Shown one piece after another: positions 52,807 to 61,073 of a stretch of DNA of 64,000 nucleotides. Source of the DNA: Rikenellaceae bacterium (GTDB taxonomy: Bacteria; Bacteroidota; Bacteroidia; Bacteroidales; Rikenellaceae); contig SUZD01000001.1 of assembly GCA_015060105.1 (NCBI GenBank), forward strand, positions 157,557 to 221,556. The letters run 5' to 3'. A program made the translations under genes and the position numbers. The notes beneath the pieces are model-generated. The model was not told the origin of the DNA and did not search any database. It saw only the letters and a list, made by a program, of their open reading frames with translations. The stretch's first letter is position 1, and each line of letters opens with the position of its first letter.

Positions 52807-54051
52807 CTATTGATAACGAATTGTTTTCTCGGGTTTAATCTTCGATATGATAAGTGTCGGCAACATAAGCACCAACATCAACAAAACAACAACGCCTGCA
52901 TCGACAGCGACGACCTCCCACACCCCCAAATCAATGGGCACCTCGTCGAGAAAATAGCCCTCGCTATCGAGGCTTATAAGGTGCAAATGTTTTTGTGCCA
53001 AGCACAGCGCAATGCCCACCACGTCGCCAATCGCCACACCCACTGCCGCGATAAATAGCGAGCGATACATAAATACTCGTTGCACGGCACCATTGTCCAT
53101 TCCGAGCGCTTTAAGCAGTCCTATGGTGCGGGTGCGTTCGAGCAGCATAATAAGCAGAGCCGACAGAGCGCTCAACAACGACACCACAAACATAATGGTT
53201 ATGATAACAACCGCATTGACATCGTGCGCTTTGAGCCAATCGAAAATGGTCGGGTTATCGGCCACCGTATCTATAATCATCAACGGAGCCTCGTCACACT
53301 CCAACTCTATGGTTGCCAAATATAGGCGTTCATCAAGCCCCTCGACATCGGCGAAGTCACGGGTTTTGATTTCGTACCCCGACACCTCGTCTGCGCCCCA
53401 CCCTGCAAGGCGTTGCACATTGCGTATATCGGTCAGCACATAGGTTTTGTCCAGTTCGGCAAAGCCCGTATCGTAGAGTCCGCAGATGCGATAGCGATCA
53501 CGGCGAGGAGGTGTATCACTCTCGACAAACATAAACTCCACTCGGTCGCCAACACCAACATCAAGCAAGCGAGCAAGCGAGCCCGACAGCGCCACCTCTT
53601 TGGTGCGCACCGAGTCCAACTGCGGCAACTCGCCCTCGGTCAAATGCTCCTCGAAAAACGATAGGTCGAAATCTTCACCCACACCTTTGAGCATCACACC
53701 CGACACTGCGGCATCACTTTTGAGCACACCGCTACGCACTGCATAGGCGTTCACACTCTCGACCTCGGGCTCGGCGGCTATGCGCCTCTCCAAACTCTCG
53801 ATGCGTGTTATGGGTTGTTCGCCCTCGGAGCTCCAAGCAAGTGCAACCACTCTGAAACGACCCATAAAGCCATCAACCTTCTCGGCAAGTTCGCTCTTGA
53901 AACCGGCCACCACCGCAAGCGACAATATCATCACAGCCACGCTCAAAGCGGTGGTTGCAATCGAGATACGAATCATCGTTCCACGGCTCTCGCCATCGGC
54001 TGATGTCGAAAAACGGCGGGCGAGGAAAAGCGGTGTATTCTGTCGAGACAT
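52807..54051 (-). CDS. LolC/LolE-like ABC transporter permease
   Basis: 414 residues. An N-terminal helix (about 30-50), a periplasmic MacB-like domain (about 55-265), then three helices with FtsX-type sequence (VVIITIMFVVSLLSALSALLIMLLERTRTIGLLKALGMDNGAVQRVFM). This is the layout of LolCE, which release lipoproteins from the inner membrane. No ATPase gene is adjacent. First gene of the operon with menG and the small envelope proteins. Confidence 0.88.
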   Translation of the reverse strand: MSRQNTPLFLARRFSTSADGESRGTMIRISIATTALSVAVMILSLAVVAGFKSELAEKVDGFMGRFRVVALAWSSEGEQPITRIESLERRIAAEPEVESVNAYAVRSGVLKSDAAVSGVMLKGVGEDFDLSFFEEHLTEGELPQLDSVRTKEVALSGSLARLLDVGVGDRVEFMFVESDTPPRRDRYRICGLYDTGFAELDKTYVLTDIRNVQRLAGWGADEVSGYEIKTRDFADVEGLDERLYLATIELECDEAPLMIIDTVADNPTIFDWLKAHDVNAVVIITIMFVVSLLSALSALLIMLLERTRTIGLLKALGMDNGAVQRVFMYRSLFIAAVGVAIGDVVGIALCLAQKHLHLISLDSEGYFLDEVPIDLGVWEVVAVDAGVVVLLMLVLMLPTLIISKIKPEKTIRYQ

Positions 54052-54064
54052 AAATTATAATACT

Positions 54065-54072
54065 CAAAGATA
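54065..54072 (-). promoter_or_regulatory. -7 element of the lolC-like operon
   Basis: Minus strand TATCTTTG, 13 nt before the ATG at 54051. No clear -33. Confidence 0.5.
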
Positions 54073-54121
54073 TATGCAAAGTAACAACTTTTTTGTACCT
54101 TTACCAAAAATTTAGCACATT

Positions 54122-54880
54122 ATGAGCAAAAACGCAATCGTAACAGGAGCAACAAGCGGTATCGGCGAAGCAACAGCAATAGCCCTTGCCGAAATAGGAT
54201 ACAACCTCATCATTACAGGCCGACGTGTTGAGCGTCTGCGCCACCTCAAAAAGAGCCTCGAAAGCGAGTTCGGAGTAGAAGTAGAAACTCTCTGCTTCGA
54301 TGTACGCGACAAACACCAATGCGCCGCCAACCTCGAAAATCTGCCAAACGGCTTCGAGCGTATCGACGTGTTGGTCAATAACGCAGGCCTTGCTGCGGGA
54401 CTCGAACACATCGACCAGGGCGACCTACACGATTGGGACGCAATGATTGACACCAATGTCAAAGGTGTGTTGTACGTCACCCGCATTATCTCGCGCAAAA
54501 TGATTGAGGCAGGTGGCGGTCACATCGTAAACATCGGCTCTATTGCCGGTACCGAAACCTATGAGAATGGTGCTGTATATTGCGCTTCGAAGCACGCGAT
54601 GCACGCTTTGAGCCAAGGTATGCACATCGATTTTCTGCGTCACGGCATACGCGTAACCGAGATTCGTCCGGGAATGGTCGAAACTGAATTTTCGCTCGTT
54701 CGCTTCCATGGCAATAAAGAGAAGGCCGACAGCGTTTATACAGGGTTGGAGCCTCTGACCGGCGAGGATATTGCCGATACTATCGTGTGGGCCATCAATC
54801 AACCGCCGCATGTCAATATCAGCGAAATCGTCGTTATGCCCAACCAACAAGCAAACGCATACTACAACTACAAAAAATAG
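54122..54880 (+). CDS. SDR family NADP-dependent oxidoreductase (YdfG-like)
   Basis: 252 residues. GATSGIGEATAIALAE (cofactor loop), NNAGLAAG, Ser in NIGSIAGTETYENG and YCASKHA (catalytic Tyr and Lys), then EIRPGMVETEFSLVRFHGNKEKAD. The closest known type is the YdfG group, which reduces malonic semialdehyde and oxidises 3-hydroxy acids or serine. First of three genes with tight spacing (6 and 12 nt). Confidence 0.92.
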   Translation: MSKNAIVTGATSGIGEATAIALAEIGYNLIITGRRVERLRHLKKSLESEFGVEVETLCFDVRDKHQCAANLENLPNGFERIDVLVNNAGLAAGLEHIDQGDLHDWDAMIDTNVKGVLYVTRIISRKMIEAGGGHIVNIGSIAGTETYENGAVYCASKHAMHALSQGMHIDFLRHGIRVTEIRPGMVETEFSLVRFHGNKEKADSVYTGLEPLTGEDIADTIVWAINQPPHVNISEIVVMPNQQANAYYNYKK

Positions 54881-54886
54881 AGTTTT

Positions 54887-55570
54887 ATGATGATTTCGAG
54901 TTATTGGACCTTGTTCATCATTATTGGTGTACTCGGTCTGATTGTCCAAATGCGACTTCAAAGCGTATTTAACAAATACTCCAAAGTGATGTTCCCGGGA
55001 GGCCTTACTGGTCGTCAGGTTGCCGAGAAGATGTTGCGCGACAATGGCATTACCGATGTTAAGGTCGTTTCGACCCCGGGTATGCTTACCGACCACTACA
55101 ACCCCCAAACGCTGACCGTCAATTTGAGCGAAGGAGTTTATAATAGTAATAGTGTGTCGGCGGCTGCCGTTGCCGCCCACGAGTGCGGACACGCCTTGCA
55201 ACACGCCGCAGGATACGCTCCGTTGCGTATGCGCTCGGCATTGGTCCCCGTTGTTCAGGTTTGTTCGATGTTCTCGACGTGGGTCATACTGGCGGGTATT
55301 TTGATGATTAACACCTTCCCGCAACTATTTTGGATTGGTATTGCGATGATTGCCGCTTCGGCTCTTTTTGCCGTAATCACTCTGCCCGTCGAGTACAACG
55401 CCTCGCACCGAGCTATGCAGTGGCTCCAAACAAGCGGCACACTCTATGGAGAGCACGTCGAGATGGCACGCACCGCGTTGAGCTGGGCTGCACGCACCTA
55501 TCTTGTTTCGGCTTTGAGTGCAATCGCAACCCTACTCTACTACCTGGGATTTGCGCGTAACCGCGACTAA
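54887..55570 (+). CDS. Membrane zinc metallopeptidase (YugP family)
   Basis: 227 residues. A helix at 5-22, then AAVAAHECGHALQHAAGY with the HExxH zinc motif and a following Glu in LPVEYNASHRAMQWL, then two or three more helices. This is the putative neutral zinc metallopeptidase family of integral membrane proteins. Its substrate is unknown. Confidence 0.9.
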   Translation: MMISSYWTLFIIIGVLGLIVQMRLQSVFNKYSKVMFPGGLTGRQVAEKMLRDNGITDVKVVSTPGMLTDHYNPQTLTVNLSEGVYNSNSVSAAAVAAHECGHALQHAAGYAPLRMRSALVPVVQVCSMFSTWVILAGILMINTFPQLFWIGIAMIAASALFAVITLPVEYNASHRAMQWLQTSGTLYGEHVEMARTALSWAARTYLVSALSAIATLLYYLGFARNRD

Positions 55571-55582
55571 CACCTCGCACCG

Positions 55583-56134
55583 ATGAACGCAATCACGCAA
55601 CTCGACCAACAGCTGTTTCTATTACTCAACTTCGACGGAGGCGGAGTAATGGACAGAGCGATGTGGATAGCCTCGAACCATCTGTTCGGACTGCCGCTGT
55701 ATATGCTTATGGTTTGGTTGTTGTGGCGCAAGTACGGTTGGCGTAAAATGCTGATTGCCTTTGCGATGATTGTCGTTACGGTGGTGCTGGCCGACCAAAT
55801 ATGCAACCTTTTCAAGTTCGTTCTTCTGCCCAAGTTGCGCCCCACACATACGCCCGAACTGCAAGGAGTAATTCATACGGTTGGAGGCTATATCGGTGGT
55901 CGTTATGGCACGGTGTCGGCTCACGCTGCAACAACAGCTTCTATCGCTCTATTCTCGGCTCTATTACTCCGTAAATGGTGGTGGAGTGTGATTGTCGCCC
56001 TATGGGTTGTGGTTGTCTGCTACTCCCGCATTTACTTGGGCGTACACTTCCCGATGGACATTTTGTGTGGAGTTGCACTCGGAAGCCTACTCGGCTACGT
56101 CGAATGGTGGATTTGGCGCAAAAAGGTTATCTAA
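55583..56134 (+). CDS. PAP2 family phosphatase
   Basis: 183 residues with about five helices. The three PAP2 blocks are present: KLRPTHTPEL, GTVSAHAATTAS (SGH-like, His) and YSRIYLGVHFPMDI with the catalytic His/Asp. It probably acts on undecaprenyl pyrophosphate or phosphatidylglycerophosphate. Unlike the PAP2-like protein at 17.1 kb, its catalytic residues are intact. Last of the SDR/metallopeptidase operon. Confidence 0.9.
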   Translation: MNAITQLDQQLFLLLNFDGGGVMDRAMWIASNHLFGLPLYMLMVWLLWRKYGWRKMLIAFAMIVVTVVLADQICNLFKFVLLPKLRPTHTPELQGVIHTVGGYIGGRYGTVSAHAATTASIALFSALLLRKWWWSVIVALWVVVVCYSRIYLGVHFPMDILCGVALGSLLGYVEWWIWRKKVI

Positions 56135-56190
56135 CAAAAAAATGCACGACCCTCCGACCTATATCGGGGGAAACCTAATACTCAAATAAA

Positions 56191-56216
56191 AAAGGTGTCC
56201 GATGGGACACCTTCTC
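56191..56216. terminator. Terminator between convergent PAP2 and acyl-CoA synthetase genes
   Basis: Stem AAGGTGTCC (56192-56200) with GGACACCTT (56205-56213), loop GATG, with A-rich and T-rich flanks. Confidence 0.8.
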
Positions 56217-56238
56217 TTTTCTGCGCTTGGAAGTGTTG

Positions 56239-57894
56239 TTACTTCGTTTTCTTGGTAGCAACGTTCTTCTTCGAGCGGTCGTATTTGAAGCGTTTAATCT
56301 TCATCGATGGGGTTTTCTCGAACTCCTCGGCTTGCTCCTCGATTTTGGCAATACGCGAGAAACTTGCAACGCGCTCGTTTACGAACTTCTTAACCTCGTC
56401 GGCAATCTCTTCGAGGTTGCGGGCCATTTGGTCTGTCTTGTCGTTGATATAGCCTTTGAGTTCCTGATATTTCAGTTGAATTTGGTCGTAATCAAAGCGA
56501 ACAAGAGCGATAAGTTTGCCGTCCTCCTCGGTTACGATACTCTCGCTAACGTAGGTGTGGCTGTTGAGTACGCTCTCGATATCCTCGGGGTAGATATTCT
56601 CGCCGCTGGGGCCGATAAGCATACTGTTCATACGGCCTTTAATAAATACGGTACCCTGCTCGTCGATGATAGCCGAGTCTTTGGTGCGGAACCAGCCGTC
56701 CTCGGTAAACGCCTCGGCAGTAGCCTCGGGGTTCTTGTAATAGCCCTGCATTACCGAAGGGGTCTTGGCTTGCAACTCACCCTCGCCGGTGCTATTGGGG
56801 TCGGCTATGCGCAACTCAACGCCTTTCATACGGACACCGGTCGAACCAAGCGCATGCTTGTAGGGTACTTTACCAGCAAGCAGAGGTGCGGTCTCGGTTA
56901 GGCCGTAGCCGATAGCATAGGGGAATTTGGCCTCGTACAAGAATTGCTCGGTTTGGGGGTCCAACTTGGCTCCACCGATACCGAAGAAACGCAACTCGCC
57001 ACCAAACACCTTCATAAGTTTTTTACCAGCGATGCGGTGCAATCCGCGACGGATAGGAGCAAAACCGTAGAACCAACGCACAACGGGGTTTTTGGTAAAT
57101 TTGGCAAGCACTTGACTGCGGTAAATCTTGTCGATAACCAGAGGTACGCTCAACATAATGGTCGGCTTGGCATCACGCATAACGGGAAGCAGAGCCGAAG
57201 CGGTGGGCGGACGGTCCATATAGGTAACCGTTGCACCCAAAGCAAAGGGATACAACATACCAATCGAGCACTCATAGACGTGCGACATAGGCAGAATTGA
57301 CAAGAAACGGTCGGTTTCGTCAATCGGGAAAAGGTCACTTGCGCCCTCGATTTGGTAAGCCAAAGCCCTGTGCGACAACATTACACCTTTGGGGCTCGAA
57401 GTGGTACCCGAGGTGTAGATGATTGCGGCGGTGTCGTCGGGTTGAGGTACGGCGGGTGTTCCGGGTTGGAAGTCGCCTCCTCGGAAGATGACACCGAGGT
57501 TTTTGGTACGAACAACGATGTTCAGTTTGTTGATAATCTCTTTGGGTACTTTGGAATAGAGGCGGTCCGAAACAAGAAGTGCTTTGGACTCGCTGTGTGT
57601 CAGAATCATACCGAACTCTTCGCTCGAAAAGCCGGGGAGGATGGGAACTACTATCATTCCCATTGTGGTAACTGCGAAATACGATACAGTCCAGTTGGGC
57701 ATACTGCTACTGAGCAGTGCTACTTTGTCGCCGGCCGAAAGGCCTGCTTCAAGCAGGGTTTTTTGGAGGTCTTCTACGCGCTCACGGAAATCCGTATAGG
57801 TTAGCGTCTCTCTCTCGTGCATTGTGCTTACAACCTTGCTGGCAAACTTGGCAACACTAAGGTCGTAAACCTCTTTAAGTGTATTAAAAGTCAT
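56239..57894 (-). CDS. Long-chain acyl-CoA synthetase (AMP-binding)
   Basis: 551 residues. AAIIYTSGTTSSPKGVMLSH (P-loop of ANL enzymes), YGLTETAPLLAG, then DGWFRTKDSAI and KGRMNSMLIGPSGENIYPEDIE, the hinge and C-terminal subdomain. A basic C-terminal tail (KRFKYDRSKKNVATKKTK) follows. It activates fatty acids to acyl-CoA. A FadD/FACL role is the best fit. Single gene. Confidence 0.9.
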   Translation of the reverse strand: MTFNTLKEVYDLSVAKFASKVVSTMHERETLTYTDFRERVEDLQKTLLEAGLSAGDKVALLSSSMPNWTVSYFAVTTMGMIVVPILPGFSSEEFGMILTHSESKALLVSDRLYSKVPKEIINKLNIVVRTKNLGVIFRGGDFQPGTPAVPQPDDTAAIIYTSGTTSSPKGVMLSHRALAYQIEGASDLFPIDETDRFLSILPMSHVYECSIGMLYPFALGATVTYMDRPPTASALLPVMRDAKPTIMLSVPLVIDKIYRSQVLAKFTKNPVVRWFYGFAPIRRGLHRIAGKKLMKVFGGELRFFGIGGAKLDPQTEQFLYEAKFPYAIGYGLTETAPLLAGKVPYKHALGSTGVRMKGVELRIADPNSTGEGELQAKTPSVMQGYYKNPEATAEAFTEDGWFRTKDSAIIDEQGTVFIKGRMNSMLIGPSGENIYPEDIESVLNSHTYVSESIVTEEDGKLIALVRFDYDQIQLKYQELKGYINDKTDQMARNLEEIADEVKKFVNERVASFSRIAKIEEQAEEFEKTPSMKIKRFKYDRSKKNVATKKTK

Positions 57895-57937
57895 AATCTA
57901 CTTTTTAAAGTTCTTACTCTACAAATCAAACTCTTTG

Positions 57938-57945
57938 CAAAGGTA
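57938..57945 (-). promoter_or_regulatory. -7 element of the acyl-CoA synthetase gene
   Basis: Minus strand TACCTTTG, a full match, about 43 nt before the ATG at 57894. Confidence 0.5.
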
Positions 57946-57988
57946 TTATTTTTTTCTCGTTTTTTGTTATTTTTCGTATATTTATGCT

Positions 57989-58864
57989 ATGATTTCGAGG
58001 AAAAATATAGTCGAAATAGCCCGTGAAGTCGGGTTTAGTCTTTGTGGCACAACGACTTGCGACGATGTGAGTGAGGTTGCCTTTTTTGAGCAGTGGCTCG
58101 AAAAGGGGTATGGCTCGGAGTTGCCGTATCTTGCTCGAAGGGTTGAAATTCGTCGTAGCCCGCGATTACTGTTCGATGGGGCTCGGAGCGTGATTGTGTG
58201 CGCCGTGAACTATCGAAATGCTTTCTCGGGTGGCTATCCTCGTGATTTTGAGGGCGCAAAGGTCGCATCATACGCCCTAATGGCCGACTATCACGCTACG
58301 ATTAAGGCGATGTTGCGAGAGTTGGCTGTCCGATTGAAAGAGTTGTATCCGTCGTTGGAGGGTCGTTGCTACGTTGATACTGCACCCCTGCTCGAAAAGG
58401 CGTTAGCTGTGCGCGCCGGTTTGGGACAAGTAGGTCGTAACTCGCTGTTAATCACGCGAGAGTATGGCTCATTTGTACTGCTTGGCGAGCTTGTCATAAA
58501 TGATGAAATTGACCGATACGACCAGCCGCTCGATTGGCAGCCGTGCGAGGATTGTCACCTATGTGAAAGACTTTGCCCTGTGGCGGCTATCAATGGCAAT
58601 CGAACGATAGATGCACGACGCTGCATCTCGGCGCGAACGGTCGAAGGTGTGGCGGGCAGTTTGCCGACAAATGGTTGGGTTTGCGGTTGCGACGAGTGTC
58701 AATCCAAATGTCCGCACAACCAATCAAAGCCCCTCTGCGAAAACGAACTTTTTGCGCCCGTTTTTGACCCATTGACCGACGAGTACCAACGGTTGCTCGG
58801 CTCGGGGACTCTCAATGAAAATCTTACCCAGACGCCATTGGCGCGGGCTTTCCGTCGAAAATAA
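57989..58864 (+). CDS. queG: Epoxyqueuosine reductase QueG
   Basis: About 291 residues from ATG 57989 (MISRKNIVEIAREVGFSLCGTT). The cobalamin-binding N-terminal domain has DGARSVIVCAVNY. Two [4Fe-4S] clusters are bound by CEDCHLCERLCPVAAI and CGCDECQSKCPHN, and DTAPLLEKALAVRAGLGQVGRNSLLI is conserved. It performs the last step of queuosine formation in tRNA. The longer frame upstream runs into AT-rich promoter DNA. Confidence 0.95.
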   Translation: MISRKNIVEIAREVGFSLCGTTTCDDVSEVAFFEQWLEKGYGSELPYLARRVEIRRSPRLLFDGARSVIVCAVNYRNAFSGGYPRDFEGAKVASYALMADYHATIKAMLRELAVRLKELYPSLEGRCYVDTAPLLEKALAVRAGLGQVGRNSLLITREYGSFVLLGELVINDEIDRYDQPLDWQPCEDCHLCERLCPVAAINGNRTIDARRCISARTVEGVAGSLPTNGWVCGCDECQSKCPHNQSKPLCENELFAPVFDPLTDEYQRLLGSGTLNENLTQTPLARAFRRK

Positions 58865-58880
58865 TTTTGGTGTAGGGCGT

Positions 58881-59648
58881 CTATGCCGACACCGAGCAGG
58901 GGATACCCAACGCTTCGATGCGGGCGGCTATTGTCTGCATCTCCTCGCGGCTGATTTTGTGCAAATCGGGAGCGGGCGTTGCCCTGTCGATGGTGTAAAT
59001 CATCACTTGGCGGGGGCGTATGCGGGCAACCATCTCGACCCAAGCATCAACCTCGCGAGGTGTGGTGTTGTCGATGGTCTCGCCGTTGATTGTTCCACGC
59101 AAAAACATAGTTTGAACGATGGCTTTGCCCTCGAACGATGCGATGCGCTCGGCAACTTTGGCTACCGAGTAGTCGGGTTGTTGCGGGCCGTTCATCAGAC
59201 GAGCCGTTGCATCGAATGCACTATCGAGTTTGAGAATGTTGTTATCGACTTTGGCAAGGGCGCGACATACGCTTTGGCGGTGCAACATAGTGGCGTTGCT
59301 CAACACCGACACACGAGCCGAAGGGCAGAGTTCGTCGCGCAGAGCAAGTGTATCTTCGATAATGGCCTCGAAATCGGGGTGGATAGTGGGCTCGCCATTG
59401 CCTGCAAAGGTTATCACATCGGGGCACTCACCCTCGGCAGCCATCTCGCAAAGTTTGGCGCGCAGAGCCTCGGCAACCTCCTCGCGTGAGTTCAAAGGTG
59501 GTTTGCGGTCGTTGGTATTCCATCCGCACTCACAATAGATGCAGTTGAAATTACACACTTTGGAGGTCGGGGGTAAGAGGTTTACTCCCAACGAAAGACC
59601 CAAGCGACGACTGCGTATCGGGCCAAATATAACCTTGTCGAAAAGCAT
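58881..59648 (-). CDS. Radical SAM protein of unknown specificity
   Basis: 255 residues. CNFNCIYCECG carries the CxxxCxxC cluster motif, and TFAGNGEPTIHPDFEAII is the GGE-like SAM block. The N-terminal FGPIRSRRLGLSLGVNLLP is typical of a widespread group of radical SAM proteins with no proven reaction. It is 12 nt after the 5-FTHF cyclo-ligase gene, likely one transcript. Confidence 0.85.
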   Translation of the reverse strand: MLFDKVIFGPIRSRRLGLSLGVNLLPPTSKVCNFNCIYCECGWNTNDRKPPLNSREEVAEALRAKLCEMAAEGECPDVITFAGNGEPTIHPDFEAIIEDTLALRDELCPSARVSVLSNATMLHRQSVCRALAKVDNNILKLDSAFDATARLMNGPQQPDYSVAKVAERIASFEGKAIVQTMFLRGTINGETIDNTTPREVDAWVEMVARIRPRQVMIYTIDRATPAPDLHKISREEMQTIAARIEALGIPCSVSA

Positions 59649-59660
59649 AAAATCCGTTTG

Positions 59661-60218
59661 TTAGAGGTTGCAAATATACTCTTTTTCGGTCAAAACCGCA
59701 TCCATACCCACATCAAAAGGCTCGCAGGGCACCTCATCGACCAGTTGAAAATCGAAGCATACTCCAATTTTCAAACCATTGTAACGCTCGAAATATTTAT
59801 CGTAATACCCCTTGCCGTGACCCATTCTGCCACCCTTGCGGTCGAAGGCCACGCCCGGAACAATCATCAACTCAATCTCGTCTGGCGGACACACGGCACC
59901 CTCGCGTGGCTCCATAACGCCGAAAGCACCCGAAGTGAGATTTGAACAATCCGCAGCAACTTCGGCAAAGTGCATTGTATCGCCATCGACAACGGGGAGG
60001 ACTATGTGTTTGGAGGCGGCATACTTTCGCACCAAATTGTGAGTGGCAGTTTCGCCCGCCAACGACCAATAAAGTGCCACCGTAGAGGCCGTACGGAACG
60101 CTTCAAGAGCCTCGATACGGGCCATTGTGCGTGCCGACATATCAGCCAGCTGTTCTGCCGAAAACTCTGCACGACAATCTCTTATGTGCGCCCGTAGGGC
60201 TTTTTTACGCTCTTTCAT
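59661..60218 (-). CDS. 5-formyltetrahydrofolate cyclo-ligase
   Basis: 185 residues. Basic N-terminus MKERKKALRAHIRD, and the C-terminal block IVPGVAFDRKGGRMGHGKGYYDKYFERY is the family signature (substrate and ATP-Mg binding). It converts 5-formyl-THF to 5,10-methenyl-THF. Confidence 0.93.
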   Translation of the reverse strand: MKERKKALRAHIRDCRAEFSAEQLADMSARTMARIEALEAFRTASTVALYWSLAGETATHNLVRKYAASKHIVLPVVDGDTMHFAEVAADCSNLTSGAFGVMEPREGAVCPPDEIELMIVPGVAFDRKGGRMGHGKGYYDKYFERYNGLKIGVCFDFQLVDEVPCEPFDVGMDAVLTEKEYICNL

Positions 60219-60240
60219 CGTGAAAATATTGGATAAAGGG

Positions 60241-60271
60241 TTGTTATTTTAAAAACAAAAAAGTATCTTTG
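60241..60271 (+). promoter_or_regulatory. Promoter of frdCAB
   Basis: TTG (60241-60243), 20-nt spacer, TATCTTTG (60264-60271). The leader to the frdC ATG is about 60 nt. Confidence 0.75.
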
Positions 60272-60336
60272 TATATTGAATTTTGCTCAAAACTAATAAA
60301 ATAACTAAAATATTCAAAACTTAATTCATCTAAACT

Positions 60337-61038
60337 ATGGGAACATTTCTCACTAACACTTCGATTGGCCGTAAGGTCGTTATGAGCGTTTCGGGTGCAT
60401 TCCTTGTTTTGTTCATCACATTCCATATGGCGATGAACCTTGCAGCACTCGTTAGCGCAGATGCTTACAACATGATTTGCGAGTTCTTGGGTGCAAACTG
60501 GTACGCTTTGGTTGCAACCGTAATTCTCGCATTGGGCGTGTTGGTACACTTCGCTTATGCGTTTATCCTCACATTCCAGAACCGTAAGGCTCGTGGTAAT
60601 GTTCGCTATGCTGTGACTTCGGGTCACAAAGGCGTTGATTGGGCTTCGCAAAATATGCTGGTGCTCGGTATCATCGTAATCGGTGGCTTGGCAGTGCACT
60701 TGATTCACTTCTGGAGCAAGATGCAGTTGCAAGAGTTGATGGGTAACCACGAGATTTTGGTAGCAGGCCAAGAGGTTGCTGTAACCAATGGCTACAAAAT
60801 GATTGAGATTACTTTCAGCAGCATCTGGAATGTACTCATCTATGTTGTTTGGTTGGCCGCTTTGTGGTTCCACCTTTCGCACGGCATTTGGAGTATGTTC
60901 CAATCGCTCGGTTGGGCTAATCAAACTTGGTATCCTCGTTTGAAATGCTTGGCAACAGCTTGGACTACCCTTATCGTTTTGGGCTTTATGGCCGTTGCAG
61001 TAGTATTCTACATTCGCAGCCTCGGTGTTTGCTGCTAA
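60337..61038 (+). CDS. frdC: Fumarate reductase/succinate dehydrogenase cytochrome b subunit
   Basis: 233 residues with five membrane helices, including His residues in TFHMAMNL, LVHFAYAF, VHLIHFWSKM and WFHLSHGIWSMF that can bind two haem b groups. This is the diheme type B subunit, which exchanges electrons with menaquinone. There is no separate D subunit, as expected for this type. First gene of frdCAB. Confidence 0.93.
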   Translation: MGTFLTNTSIGRKVVMSVSGAFLVLFITFHMAMNLAALVSADAYNMICEFLGANWYALVATVILALGVLVHFAYAFILTFQNRKARGNVRYAVTSGHKGVDWASQNMLVLGIIVIGGLAVHLIHFWSKMQLQELMGNHEILVAGQEVAVTNGYKMIEITFSSIWNVLIYVVWLAALWFHLSHGIWSMFQSLGWANQTWYPRLKCLATAWTTLIVLGFMAVAVVFYIRSLGVCC

Positions 61039-61073
61039 TCAATTCGACGAAATAATTAAAATATATAAAGATT

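Noticed and set aside
57935..57988. Upstream extension of queG
   Set aside because: It is AT-rich and includes the divergent acyl-CoA synthetase promoter; the ATG at 57989 gives the normal QueG start.
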